DNA from: JBPESN01 sp051710625 | Lineage (GTDB): Bacteria > Pseudomonadota > Gammaproteobacteria > Enterobacterales > Enterobacteriaceae | NCBI RefSeq assembly: GCF_051710625.1 | Contig: NZ_JBPESN010000024.1 | Coordinates: 1-33,094, forward strand | Reading direction: 5' to 3' | Length of the DNA stretch: 33,094 nucleotides | In this document: positions 1-7,376 of the stretch, in pieces | Layout: each line of letters opens with the position of its first letter | How positions within the stretch are numbered: position 1 is the first letter of the stretch | Notes under the pieces: generated by a model | Database searches by the model: none | Seen by the model: the letters and a program-made list of their open reading frames with translations, nothing else | Told to the model about the DNA's origin: nothing | Made by a program: the position numbers and the translations under genes

Positions 1-127
1 ACTATATCGTGGGATATTACAGCGCACTCAGGCCGCATGAATATAACGGTGGGTTGCCACCAAACAAATCAGAAAATAGATACTGGAAAAAGGCTAACGC
101 GGTGGCCAGTTTTAGTTGACCACTACA
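1..127 (+). mobile_element. Right end of an IS3-family insertion sequence
   Basis: Positions 1-127 are nearly identical to the reverse complement of 13714-13840, the transposase 3' end of the complete copy further on; I count about three mismatches. The terminal inverted repeat ends in CACTACA at 121-127. The rest of the element lies before the window. Orientation is +, the same as the copy at 32178 and opposite to the one at 13714. The insertion boundary falls on what looks like the metF start codon. Confidence 0.9.
3..119 (+). CDS. IS3-family transposase OrfB, C-terminal fragment (cut by window edge)
   Basis: An open frame runs from the window edge to TGA at 117-119 and encodes the last 38 residues of the DDE transposase, beginning YIVGYYSALRPHEYNGGLPP. 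It matches the tail expected for the OrfB copy at 13722-14636 once that copy's stop is read through. The catalytic core is outside the window, so activity of this copy cannot be judged. Confidence 0.8.
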   Translation, partial: YIVGYYSALRPHEYNGGLPPNKSENRYWKKANAVASFS

Positions 128-202
128 TACCGTTACCTCATGACACAGTGTAGGAGGGGCGTTATGCCCGCCACAGATAAGCGTCTATACGTTTAGATGT
201 CT
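128..202 (-). promoter_or_regulatory. metF: metF leader with MetJ operator, gene interrupted by IS at the start codon
   Basis: On the minus strand downstream of metL, where enterobacteria carry metF, there are consecutive 8-base met boxes: AGACATCT, AAACGTAT and AGACGCTT (179-202 on +). They are followed by a leader ending TGAGGTAACGGTA. This resembles the E. coli metF ribosome-binding region (GAGGT a few bases before ATG). The A at 128 followed by TG of the IS end recreates ATG, so the IS entered at or within the start codon. The metF coding region is not in the window. Box spacing and leader are seen; the gene assignment is inferred from synteny and operator. Confidence 0.75.
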
Positions 203-540
203 AAATAGAAAATGACTGAATTTACGAGTTTTGTCAATCAATTCATTGTTGCCGGAGGCGAGTAATATTCAAGGAGCGTAAATAATTTTCAATTTTGCCA
301 AGTGAGTCTGAAACGGTTACAACCTGGGAGGTAAGAAGATCTCGCACATAGCGCGGGGAAAAAGCCTTGGACGGTTTCTTTTAAATAAAGAAGACGGGCA
401 TTCCCGCAATGCATTGGCGCACGACGCGGCGAGAAGAAGCCGATTATTCACTACCGGAATGGGCCCCCTGGGGCGCAACGTGGAACGCTATCGCCATCTG
501 GCATGTCGACCGCGGCGCCGGACATCCTCGCGCTGCCCGC
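203..540. other. Intergenic stretch between metF operator and metL, no gene recognised
   Basis: The spacer between the end of metL and the metF operator. The first half is AT-rich and contains no clear coding signal. The second half (about 405-540) is GC-rich with short overlapping open frames on + that resemble nothing I recognise. No strong terminator hairpin for metL was found. Confidence 0.5.
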
Positions 541-562
541 TCAGAGCAATTGCGCCAGACGG

Positions 563-2980
563 TTAAGATCCGACTGGATAGCCCCGGCGGTGACATCCCG
601 TCCCGGCGCCAGGGCCGCGAATGACCAGCGGATTATCGCGGTACCAGCGACTCTCGATAGCGAATACGTTATCGCAGGGCAGCAACGAGGCCATCGGGTG
701 CTCCCGCCGTACCGCCTCCACCCCCACCCGTGCCTTGCCGTTAGCCTCGAAACGGGCGATATAGCGCAGCACCAGCCCCATCTCCTGCGCCGCCTCCAAA
801 CGCTGTAGCATGTGTTCGTTCAGCGCCTCGCCGCCTTCTTCAAAGAAGTGATCCACTGACCCCACTTCATGCCCGGGCGCCACCAGCGATTCGACCCAGA
901 CCTGATTGGGTTCGATGGCGTACCCCGCCTCGCGAGCCAGAATCACCAGCTTACGCATGACATCCTGGCCGGAAAGATCGACGCGCGGGTCCGGCTCGGT
1001 CAGGCCCTGCTGCCAAGCCTGTTCCACCAGTTCGGTGAAGGGCACGCTGCCGTCAAACTGTAAAAACAGCCACGACAAGGTCCCCGAAAAGATACCGCTA
1101 ATAGAGAGAATGCTATCACCGCTGTCCAGCAAATCCCGCGCCGTATAGTTCACCGGCAGTCCGGCGCCCACCGTCGCGTTGTAAAGCCAGTGGCGGCCGG
1201 TCTTGGCGAAGGCATCACGCACCTGGCGGTAGTTATCACCGTCAGACGCGCCCGCCAGCTTGTTGGTGCTGATGACGTGAAAACCGTAGCTGGCAAAATC
1301 CAGATACAGATCCGCCACGGCTTCGCTGACGGTCACATCCAGCACTACCAGATCGTCATAAGGATGGGAGCGCATCCACAAAAACAGATCTTCCGGCTCC
1401 GTGAGCGTCGCCTCATCATTGAAAAAGGCCAGCGCTCGGCTGGCGTCAAGCCCGTCGTAACTCAGCACGCTGCGCTGGCTGTCTACCACGCCGCTGAGAA
1501 CGAATTCAAAACCGGTACGCGCCGAGAGATTTTTTTGCTCGTGGGCAAAAAGCTCCAGCCAGCGCGAACCGATATTGCCCTTGCCGAACAGCATCAGGCC
1601 GATACGTTTTTCGGCGCGGAACAGCGAGGTGTGCAGCCCCTGAATGACATGCTCGGTAGGCCCTACGCGCAGCACCGCCACCAGACTGATGCCGTCCTCT
1701 GCCTGCCAGAAAAATTCAATGGGTTGATATTTAAGCTGCTGATAAAAACGGTGGCTGTGCAGCGGGTTTTTCGCCACGCCGGCGCCCACCAGCGCGACCA
1801 GCGCCACGCCTTCGCGCAGTTGCAGATGCGCCGGCAGATCGGCCTGTTCAAGAATACGCAACGCGCTGCCGGCGACCTCGGAGGTGTAGCACAGCTGCAG
1901 CAAACGCCGGTCGCGATGGACCCCCACCGCCAGCGGTTTGATCTGCGCACGTTTCAACGCCAGCTCCATCTCTTTGTGAGCCAACGCGAAGTCGTGCTGC
2001 GACGGGATTCTCAGCTCGATCAGGCAGACGTCATCATGGCTGGTGACAATCTTGGCGCCGGTACCAGAGGCCAATACCCGCTTAATGCGCGTCGAACCCT
2101 GCTCCGGCTGATAGCTGCAGCGCAAAAGCAAATCAATATCGCTACCGGAAACCGGCTGCAGTGTACGGGCGTGCAGGACCGGCGCTGCCAGCCGCGCGAG
2201 TTCGCTGGCTTCATCCAGACGCAGCAGTGACAACAGACAGGCATCTTTCACCTTGCGCGGATCGGCGCTGTAAACGCCGGCCACATCGCTCCAGATAGTG
2301 ACACGGGCTACGCTTGCCAGCGCGCCAATCTGGGTGGCGGAATAATCGCTGCCGTTACGGCCGAGCAACACCGTCTCCCCGGCCTGGTTGCGGCAAATAA
2401 AGCCCGTGACCACCAGCCGCCTGGAAGGATGTTGCGTCAACAATTGCTGCAACAGCGGCCAGGAACGGCCCTCATCGACCTGGGGTTGAGCGGCGCGTTC
2501 GGCGCGCAGAAAATCTCGTGCGTCCAGCCACTGCGCTTCCATATCCCGCTGGCTGAGCAGCGCGGCCATCAGCCGCGCCGACCAGATTTCACCATAGCCG
2601 ACCACCTCGGCGTACACCGCGTCGGTTATGGGACCATCCAGCAATGCCGCCAGCCACTCCAGGTCGCGAATGAACGCGCTAAGCAACCCTTCAGCGTCTG
2701 CGGGAGACAGCAAACCGCTAATCAGTTCGCTTTGATAGCGGCGTAAATTCTGCTGCACCTGGTGGGCGGACAGGCGATCGCTTTGGCTCAGCGTCAGCCA
2801 GCTTATCAGCTGGTTGGTCGTGCTGCCCGCCGCGGAAACCACCATCAGATCGCCGGGCCGGCTGTACTCGCCCATAATCCCCGCCACCCGCTGGTAGCAT
2901 TTCACGTCGGCAAGGCTACTACCGCCAAATTTATGCAATTGACGGCCGGGCGGGCTGTCCGCGCTTACTAATGGACTCAT
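563..2980 (-). CDS. metL: Bifunctional aspartokinase II / homoserine dehydrogenase II, C terminus frameshifted
   Basis: It would catalyse ATP-dependent phosphorylation of aspartate and NAD(P)H reduction of aspartate semialdehyde to homoserine, feeding methionine synthesis in the cytoplasm. The 805-residue product aligns end to end with E. coli MetL. It has the N-terminal aspartokinase (KFGGSSLAD near residue 17, GRNGSDYSAT near 210), a central regulatory part, and a C-terminal homoserine dehydrogenase (LFGKGNIGSRW near 465, NKLAGASD, GIFSGTLSW). The start at 2980 follows the metB stop by 2 bases, so metBL is one operon. An extra base near 601 shifts the frame after RGPGAG. The family ending RDVTAGAIQSD...LAQLL is still encoded in the other frame to a stop at 541-543, but the product ends in an unrelated tail of about 12 residues. 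It could be weakly active or a young pseudogene. Confidence 0.85.
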   Translation of the reverse strand: MSPLVSADSPPGRQLHKFGGSSLADVKCYQRVAGIMGEYSRPGDLMVVSAAGSTTNQLISWLTLSQSDRLSAHQVQQNLRRYQSELISGLLSPADAEGLLSAFIRDLEWLAALLDGPITDAVYAEVVGYGEIWSARLMAALLSQRDMEAQWLDARDFLRAERAAQPQVDEGRSWPLLQQLLTQHPSRRLVVTGFICRNQAGETVLLGRNGSDYSATQIGALASVARVTIWSDVAGVYSADPRKVKDACLLSLLRLDEASELARLAAPVLHARTLQPVSGSDIDLLLRCSYQPEQGSTRIKRVLASGTGAKIVTSHDDVCLIELRIPSQHDFALAHKEMELALKRAQIKPLAVGVHRDRRLLQLCYTSEVAGSALRILEQADLPAHLQLREGVALVALVGAGVAKNPLHSHRFYQQLKYQPIEFFWQAEDGISLVAVLRVGPTEHVIQGLHTSLFRAEKRIGLMLFGKGNIGSRWLELFAHEQKNLSARTGFEFVLSGVVDSQRSVLSYDGLDASRALAFFNDEATLTEPEDLFLWMRSHPYDDLVVLDVTVSEAVADLYLDFASYGFHVISTNKLAGASDGDNYRQVRDAFAKTGRHWLYNATVGAGLPVNYTARDLLDSGDSILSISGIFSGTLSWLFLQFDGSVPFTELVEQAWQQGLTEPDPRVDLSGQDVMRKLVILAREAGYAIEPNQVWVESLVAPGHEVGSVDHFFEEGGEALNEHMLQRLEAAQEMGLVLRYIARFEANGKARVGVEAVRREHPMASLLPCDNVFAIESRWYRDNPLVIRGPGAGTGCHRRGYPVGS

Positions 2981-2982
2981 GC

Positions 2983-4114
2983 TTACCTCTGTAGTGCCGC
3001 CTGGAAAGCCTGTTCCAGATCGGCAATTAAATCTTGGCTATCTTCAATCCCGACCGACAGGCGCAGCAGCATTTCACCGATACCGGCACGGGCGCGGGCT
3101 ACCGCCTCCATTCCCGCGTGCGTCATGGTCGCGGCGTGGGAATAAGACTTTCCACGCCACCCAGCGATTCAGCCGGCCTAAATAGTGTCAACGCGGCCAG
3201 GAATTAGCGCAGCGTGGTTTCGTCGCCGTCCAGTTCAAAACTGAGCATCGCGCCAAAGCCGCTTTGCTGACGACAGGCAATTTCGTGCCCCGGATTCTCC
3301 GGCAGGTCAGGATAATACAACTTTTTCACCTGCGGATGTTGCTGTAAATACGCGACAATAGCTTGGGGATTACTCTGCTGTTGCTGTATACGCGGCGTGA
3401 AGGTCCGTATTCCGCACAGCAGCAGATAGCTGTCGAACGCGCTGCCGGTCACGCCAATATTGTTGCCCCACCACGCGGGTTCGATGGCCACATCCGCCTC
3501 GCGGGCAATCACCGCCCCCGCGACCACATCGGAATGCCCGTTAAGATATTTGGTGCAGGAGTGCACGAGCAGATTGGCGCCCAGCGCCAGCGCCTGCTGC
3601 AGCGCCGGACTCACAAAGGTGTCGTCCACCACGCACGATGGCGGCGATATCCACCACCCGCAAGAGTGGGTTGCTCGGGGTTTCAATCAGCACCAACTTC
3701 GGTTTGGCGGCCAGCGCCTGAGCCAGCGTTTGCGGGTTTGCCTGATCCACGAACTTCACCCGATAGGCGCCGCGTTTGCTCAGACTGTCGAACAGCCGAT
3801 AGGCTGCCGCCATAACAATCATGCGGCGCCACCAGCAAATCGCCGGGTTTGAGAAAAACCATACATACCAGATGAATAGCCGACATTCCGCTGCTGGTCA
3901 TCACAGCGCCCGCACCGCCCTCCAGTTCCGCCGGGGCACGCTGCACGACGTCGCGCGTCGGATTACCACGTCGGGAGTAGTAGTGGACGCGCGGCTGGTT
4001 GAACTCGGTAAAGTTATAGGTACTTGAGAGGGTAATCGACGGAACGACACAACCGAATTGCTCGTCGTTATTCAACCCGCTGCGAACTGCGATGGTGGCC
4101 TGCTTGCGCGTCAT
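2983..4114 (-). pseudogene. metB: Cystathionine gamma-synthase, multiply broken
   Basis: MetB joins O-succinylhomoserine and cysteine into cystathionine using PLP. Pieces covering the whole E. coli protein lie in order on the minus strand in different frames. The N terminus (MTRKQATIAVRSGLN from 4114) runs to APHDCYGGS. After a frameshift near 3815 comes YRLFDSLSKRG to LLRVVDIAAI. After another near 3660 comes DDTFVSPALQQ, including the PLP-lysine segment SCTKYLNGHSD, to GDETTLR. A TAA near 3204 interrupts before FLAALTLF, and a further shift near 3145 precedes THAGM to the natural stop at 2983-2985. At least three frameshifts and one stop make a functional product impossible. The MetJ-controlled promoter upstream is intact. 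Confidence 0.93.
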
Positions 4115-4171
4115 GGTGTCGCATCCTGACTAATGCTAAAAGTGAGGTGAAAAAATAAACCGCGCAAAGAT

Positions 4172-4203
4172 AGACGTTAATACATCTGGACATCTAAACT
4201 TCT
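4172..4203. promoter_or_regulatory. Four tandem met boxes, shared metBL/metJ operator
   Basis: Four contiguous 8-base units, AGACGTTA, ATACATCT, GGACATCT and AAACTTCT, match the MetJ consensus AGACGTCT to varying degrees. They lie between divergent metB and metJ, as in E. coli, where the arrangement and much of the surrounding sequence are the same. MetJ with S-adenosylmethionine binds such arrays cooperatively as stacked dimers. The operator is preserved although metB is dead. Confidence 0.9.
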
Positions 4204-4437
4204 TTGCGTATAGATTGAGCACAGCAACAATAACCGCTAAAATTATGCTGGTTTAAACTGTTAAAACCAGTCCAAATGTTGTAGCGCAGGCGAACGGCGA
4301 GGTCGAGGCCGAAACGATAGGAAATGGTGATAAACAGCAAATTTAGCCGGCATTAAGTAGAGCTTTTCCCGCATATACGGCATAATTAGCGAACTTTCTG
4401 CAATTTATATTCATTCGTTGAGACATTAAGGTATCCC

Positions 4438-4755
4438 ATGGCGGAATGGAAAGGTGAGTATGTCAGCCCTTATGCTGAACATGGTAAAAAAAACGTACAG
4501 GTCAAAAAGATTACGGTATCCATTCCGCTGAAGGTTCTCAAAATTCTGACCGACGAAAGAACCCGGCGCCAGGTGAATAATCTGCGCCATGCCACCAACA
4601 GCGAGCTGCTGTGTGAAGCGTTTTTGCACGCCTTCACTGGCCAACCGCTGCCGGACGATCACGATCTGCGCAAAGAGCGTAACGATGAAATCCCGGAAGT
4701 GGCGAAGGATATGATGCGTGAAATGGGGATCGATCCCGATACGTGGGAATATTAA
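4438..4755 (+). CDS. metJ: Methionine repressor MetJ
   Basis: This is a ribbon-helix-helix repressor of the met regulon that uses S-adenosylmethionine as corepressor. The 105-residue product is full length and almost identical to E. coli MetJ. The DNA-contacting beta strand KKNVQVKKITVSIP lies around residues 17-30, followed by helix A and the conserved C terminus MGIDPDTWEY. It is divergent from metB across the four-box operator, so it should autoregulate. Its usual cluster targets here (metB, metF) are broken and metL is frameshifted. Retention may reflect targets elsewhere (metK, metE, metQ and others) or simply recent decay of its neighbours. Confidence 0.97.
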   Translation: MAEWKGEYVSPYAEHGKKNVQVKKITVSIPLKVLKILTDERTRRQVNNLRHATNSELLCEAFLHAFTGQPLPDDHDLRKERNDEIPEVAKDMMREMGIDPDTWEY

Positions 4756-4950
4756 CACCACGCCACCCAACCGCGACGTAGTGGCACACAGAACCGCCGT
4801 CGCTCGTTATCCGGCAAAATACGACATCTCTGAGGTCGTTTACTCTCCGCACGCCGCGGGTACTGTTTGTTACTCGGTGTTGACCTGTCACAGGGTCATG
4901 TTAACCCGCGTGTGCCAAATCTGTGCCGTCATAATGGCTAAACCTGCATC

Positions 4951-5121
4951 ATGTCGATTGCTGTGCATTGGCTAATGCCCACGCCTCGCATGATTGACGG
5001 TCTCGGGCGCTTAGGGGAGTGGGCTGATGCTGCTTGGGGGGTTGCGGTAAACAGGATCTCAACGGGTATTGTTGAGATCCCTGATTTCATTGTTGTTATC
5101 GCGTCAAGCCACAAAACCTGA
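4951..5121 (+). CDS. Possible small ORF, 56 residues, unrecognised
   Basis: An ATG-initiated frame, MSIAVHWLMPTPRMIDGLGR at its N terminus, runs to TGA at 5119-5121. I see no convincing Shine-Dalgarno sequence and recognise no family. A perfect 10-base inverted repeat lies inside it. It could be a chance ORF or a scrap of a mobile gene in the metJ-rpmE interval, where E. coli has yiiX; it does not resemble YiiX. Confidence 0.2.
   Translation: MSIAVHWLMPTPRMIDGLGRLGEWADAAWGVAVNRISTGIVEIPDFIVVIASSHKT
5054..5080. repeat. Perfect 10-base inverted repeat (hairpin)
   Basis: GGATCTCAAC, a 7-base loop (GGGTATT), then GTTGAGATCC. The stem is perfect, but neither side has a clear T-run (CTGATTTCATTG follows on +), so it is not a canonical intrinsic terminator. 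It lies about 300 bases after metJ and about 90 before the effector remnant. Confidence 0.6.
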
Positions 5122-5168
5122 GGACATAATAGCGCCCGGCAGCTTGACTATCGGGATGCCACGCCTAA

Positions 5169-6279
5169 TCAGATAGACATGAAACAGGTCGGAAAAGAAC
5201 AGATTGACGCCGCCAAATCAACGTTCTTCAGATTGAAGACAACCCTTCAGCACCCTTCAGATTGCTGCCGACCGATTAGCGCCATTTAGATTGCTACCAA
5301 CCAAGTTAACGAAGCTCAGATCGGCATCAACCAGCTCGGCTTGGGCAAGATCCGCCTCAGCCAGGTTAGCAAAGGTCATATTGGCTTTGGTTAAGTAAGC
5401 GCCGTTTAGCCGCGCCCTAGACAAATTTACCTCCGCCAGATTAGCGCTAATCATCTCTGCATCGATCAGGTTGGCTTCGGAGATATCCGCTTTGATAAAA
5501 ATAGCATTGGACAAATCAGCACCATTCAGACGCGTTCACAATAAATGCGCTTCCGTCAGATTAGCACGGACCAGTTTAGCGTCGATTAAGAGAGTATCCT
5601 TCAGCTCAGCGTTAATCAGCGTAGCGTTGGCCAGATCGGTTTTTGTCAGGTCAGCCCGGGTGAGATCAGCGCCGGTCCGATCAGCACCGCTGAGATCAGC
5701 CCGCACCAAATTAACGCCGGCCAAGGTGGCGTCTTCCAGGTTAGCATCGGTCAATATTGGCACGGAAAAGACTCGTATCGGTCAAATCAGCCCCCGACAG
5801 ATCAAAACCGGCCAGATTGGCTCCGACCAGGTTCAATTTACCTTGTTCTAAAATAACGGGGTCTTAAGAAAGGTGAAATTCGTTTCTAAGCATTAATCTT
5901 CGGCAAACATCGTGGTATGTCTTGAGATCAATTTTATGACTGACAGCATGGCTACCTGCCCCAACTTTCACCGTAACTTTTTTTCATCGTTGATTATGGA
6001 TGGAAGTTTGAACGATACTTGATAGCCACTGACATCATGCAAAATGATATCCCTCAGCTCGGTAATATCTGTTCCCTTGAGGGCTTCGACCATTTTATCC
6101 ATCACTACCGTGTATAAATTTTTCTTTTCTCGCCGGATACCGCCAAATGTCAAAATATCTAATAAATGCTGGAGAATACCTGTCGGCGACGTAGCATTTT
6201 TCATGGCGTGAGATGAGCCGGTGCCCGCGGTGCAAGCAAATTTCAAGGTAGCGTTGATGGAGGTATTAGCTGTAACCAT
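5169..6279 (-). pseudogene. PipB/PipB2-like pentapeptide-repeat type III effector, degraded
   Basis: The start at 6279 has a good ribosome-binding site (AGGAGAG). The N-terminal frame reads MVTANTS..., then AMKNATSPTGILQHLLDIL, FGGIRREKK, and IILHDVSGYQVSFKLPS. These correspond in order to Salmonella PipB2 AMRQATSPKTILEHIINFF, CGGIRRR, and IILDDMDGYRVEFNLPG. After a frameshift in an A7 run (5978-5984) the next frame continues VTVKVGAGSH, then DLKTYHDVCRRLMLRNEF, matching PipB2 EKICRALLFRCEF. TAA at 5864-5866 sits where PipB2 has Gln. Then come A(D/N)LXX pentapeptide repeats, with another shift near 5757, an in-frame TGA at 5536-5538 and further shifts near 5260 and 5240. PipB proteins are SPI-2-type effectors acting on Salmonella vacuole membranes. 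It is a pseudogene beyond doubt; the PipB assignment rests on recalled PipB2 sequence. Confidence 0.85.
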
Positions 6280-6914
6280 ACTCTCCTCTTTAGGATAAAT
6301 GAATGCATGCTGGTTAAACAACGCGTAAGCGATGTAGGAAAGTAAAAACTATTTTCAGGCATATAGCCTGCGCCTAAAGTGGCGTCATTGCCGTCTATTA
6401 AGGGTTGAGTAGTTTAATCAAATCTATTCCTCTACAAAGAGATTATTTAGGCCTTGGCCTAGCATTGCTGCCGTTATTTCATTCACGCAAGAACACAACG
6501 CAAGTTAACATGACGTGTTCTCGATATATTCTTTTTCTATTGAAATATAAATTCAGCGACGTCCTTCGCAAGTAATGCGTGCATGTTATTGTAGTATTTT
6601 TTGCAGACGGCGGTAATAAGGTGAATATCTTATTCGAGGCATGACCGTTTCGCGCACGCTTATTAATGGATTAACTCCTGACTATGCTCAAATAGGGTAC
6701 ATTATTAATCAATAATAGCCATAAATAAGACGCTGGTATTAATGATGATTAAACTGTAGGAGAGGTAATGAAATGAAACCCGGAAAAAAGTTATTGCCGG
6801 GGCAATAACCCTAAAACGGCGGTGACCTGAAATGCCATGCTAAGCACAGTGAGACGGAAAGCGTGAACCCGCTGCGGGTAAGACTCAGGAAATCTTTTTC
6901 GACAAGTGACTTGG
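6280..6914. other. AT-rich intergenic stretch upstream of the effector remnant
   Basis: About 630 bases without a supportable gene. The region is markedly more AT-rich than its flanks, as often seen around horizontally acquired effector genes. It must hold the promoter of the minus-strand effector pseudogene. Near 6760-6810 a GGAGAGG sequence precedes very short frames and a TTATTGCC-GGGGCAATAA inverted repeat; nothing further can be assigned. Confidence 0.5.
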
Positions 6915-6915
6915 T

Positions 6916-6939
6916 AAAAAAGCGCCAACGGCGCCTTTT
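6916..6939 (-). terminator. Intrinsic terminator of rpmE
   Basis: On the minus strand, about 20 bases past the rpmE stop, GGCGCC, a GTT loop and GGCGCT are followed by a run of T, and flanking A and T residues extend the stem. This is a canonical Rho-independent terminator. Confidence 0.8.
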
Positions 6940-6958
6940 CTCTTTACCAGCAGGGCAA

Positions 6959-7174
6959 TTATTTCTTGCCAACTGGAATACTGAAACGCTTATTGAAGCG
7001 ATCAACACGACCGCCAGTATCAACCACACGTTGTTTACCGGTGTAGAACGGATGGCAAGCGCCGCAAACGTCCAGATTCAGGTCATGGCCCACGGTGGAG
7101 CGGGTCTTGATAACATTACCGCAAGAACAGGTAGCAGTAATTTCTTGGTAATTCGGATGAATATCTTTTTGCAT
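6959..7174 (-). CDS. rpmE: 50S ribosomal protein L31 (zinc-binding form)
   Basis: The 71-residue product begins MQKDIHPNYQEITATCSCG and ends NKRFSIPVGKK, matching E. coli L31 (70 residues). Four cysteines at 16, 18, 37 and 40 form the zinc site of the C+ form; L31 bridges the ribosomal subunits. It is divergently transcribed from priA, the standard enterobacterial arrangement, with an intrinsic terminator downstream. No lesion was seen. Confidence 0.97.
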   Translation of the reverse strand: MQKDIHPNYQEITATCSCGNVIKTRSTVGHDLNLDVCGACHPFYTGKQRVVDTGGRVDRFNKRFSIPVGKK

Positions 7175-7376
7175 GGAAAACCTCTTCCTAAGGCCGCGTC
7201 GCTATCCAGTCTACTTTAGCTAGACACCACGCGAATGGAGTTTATCACTTTAATGCCGGATAACATCGAAGGCGACGAATCATACAGAATGCCGTCAATC
7301 TTTGCAAACAGAATCCGCACATCAAAGACGACACAGTGTACACTAGCAGCACTTTTTTGCCACCCAGGATGGATGC

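Noticed and set aside
1190..2230. 346-codon open frame on + inside metL
   Set aside because: It is antisense to the aspartokinase/homoserine dehydrogenase frame, which aligns fully with MetL. The GC-rich codon bias produces long antisense frames.
4778..4789. GTAGTGGCACAC just after metJ, identical to the first bases of the IS inverted repeat
   Set aside because: The match stops after 12 bases, no further IS sequence follows, and a short match can occur by chance. It might be a relic, but it cannot be supported.
5978..5984. A7 run in the effector gene as transcriptional slippage restoring the protein
   Set aside because: Adding one A would restore the frame, but TAA at 5864 and other lesions follow, so a functional effector could not result.
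6863..7219. 118-codon plus frame across rpmE
   Set aside because: Antisense to the L31 gene and its terminator; the rpmE frame has all four zinc cysteines.
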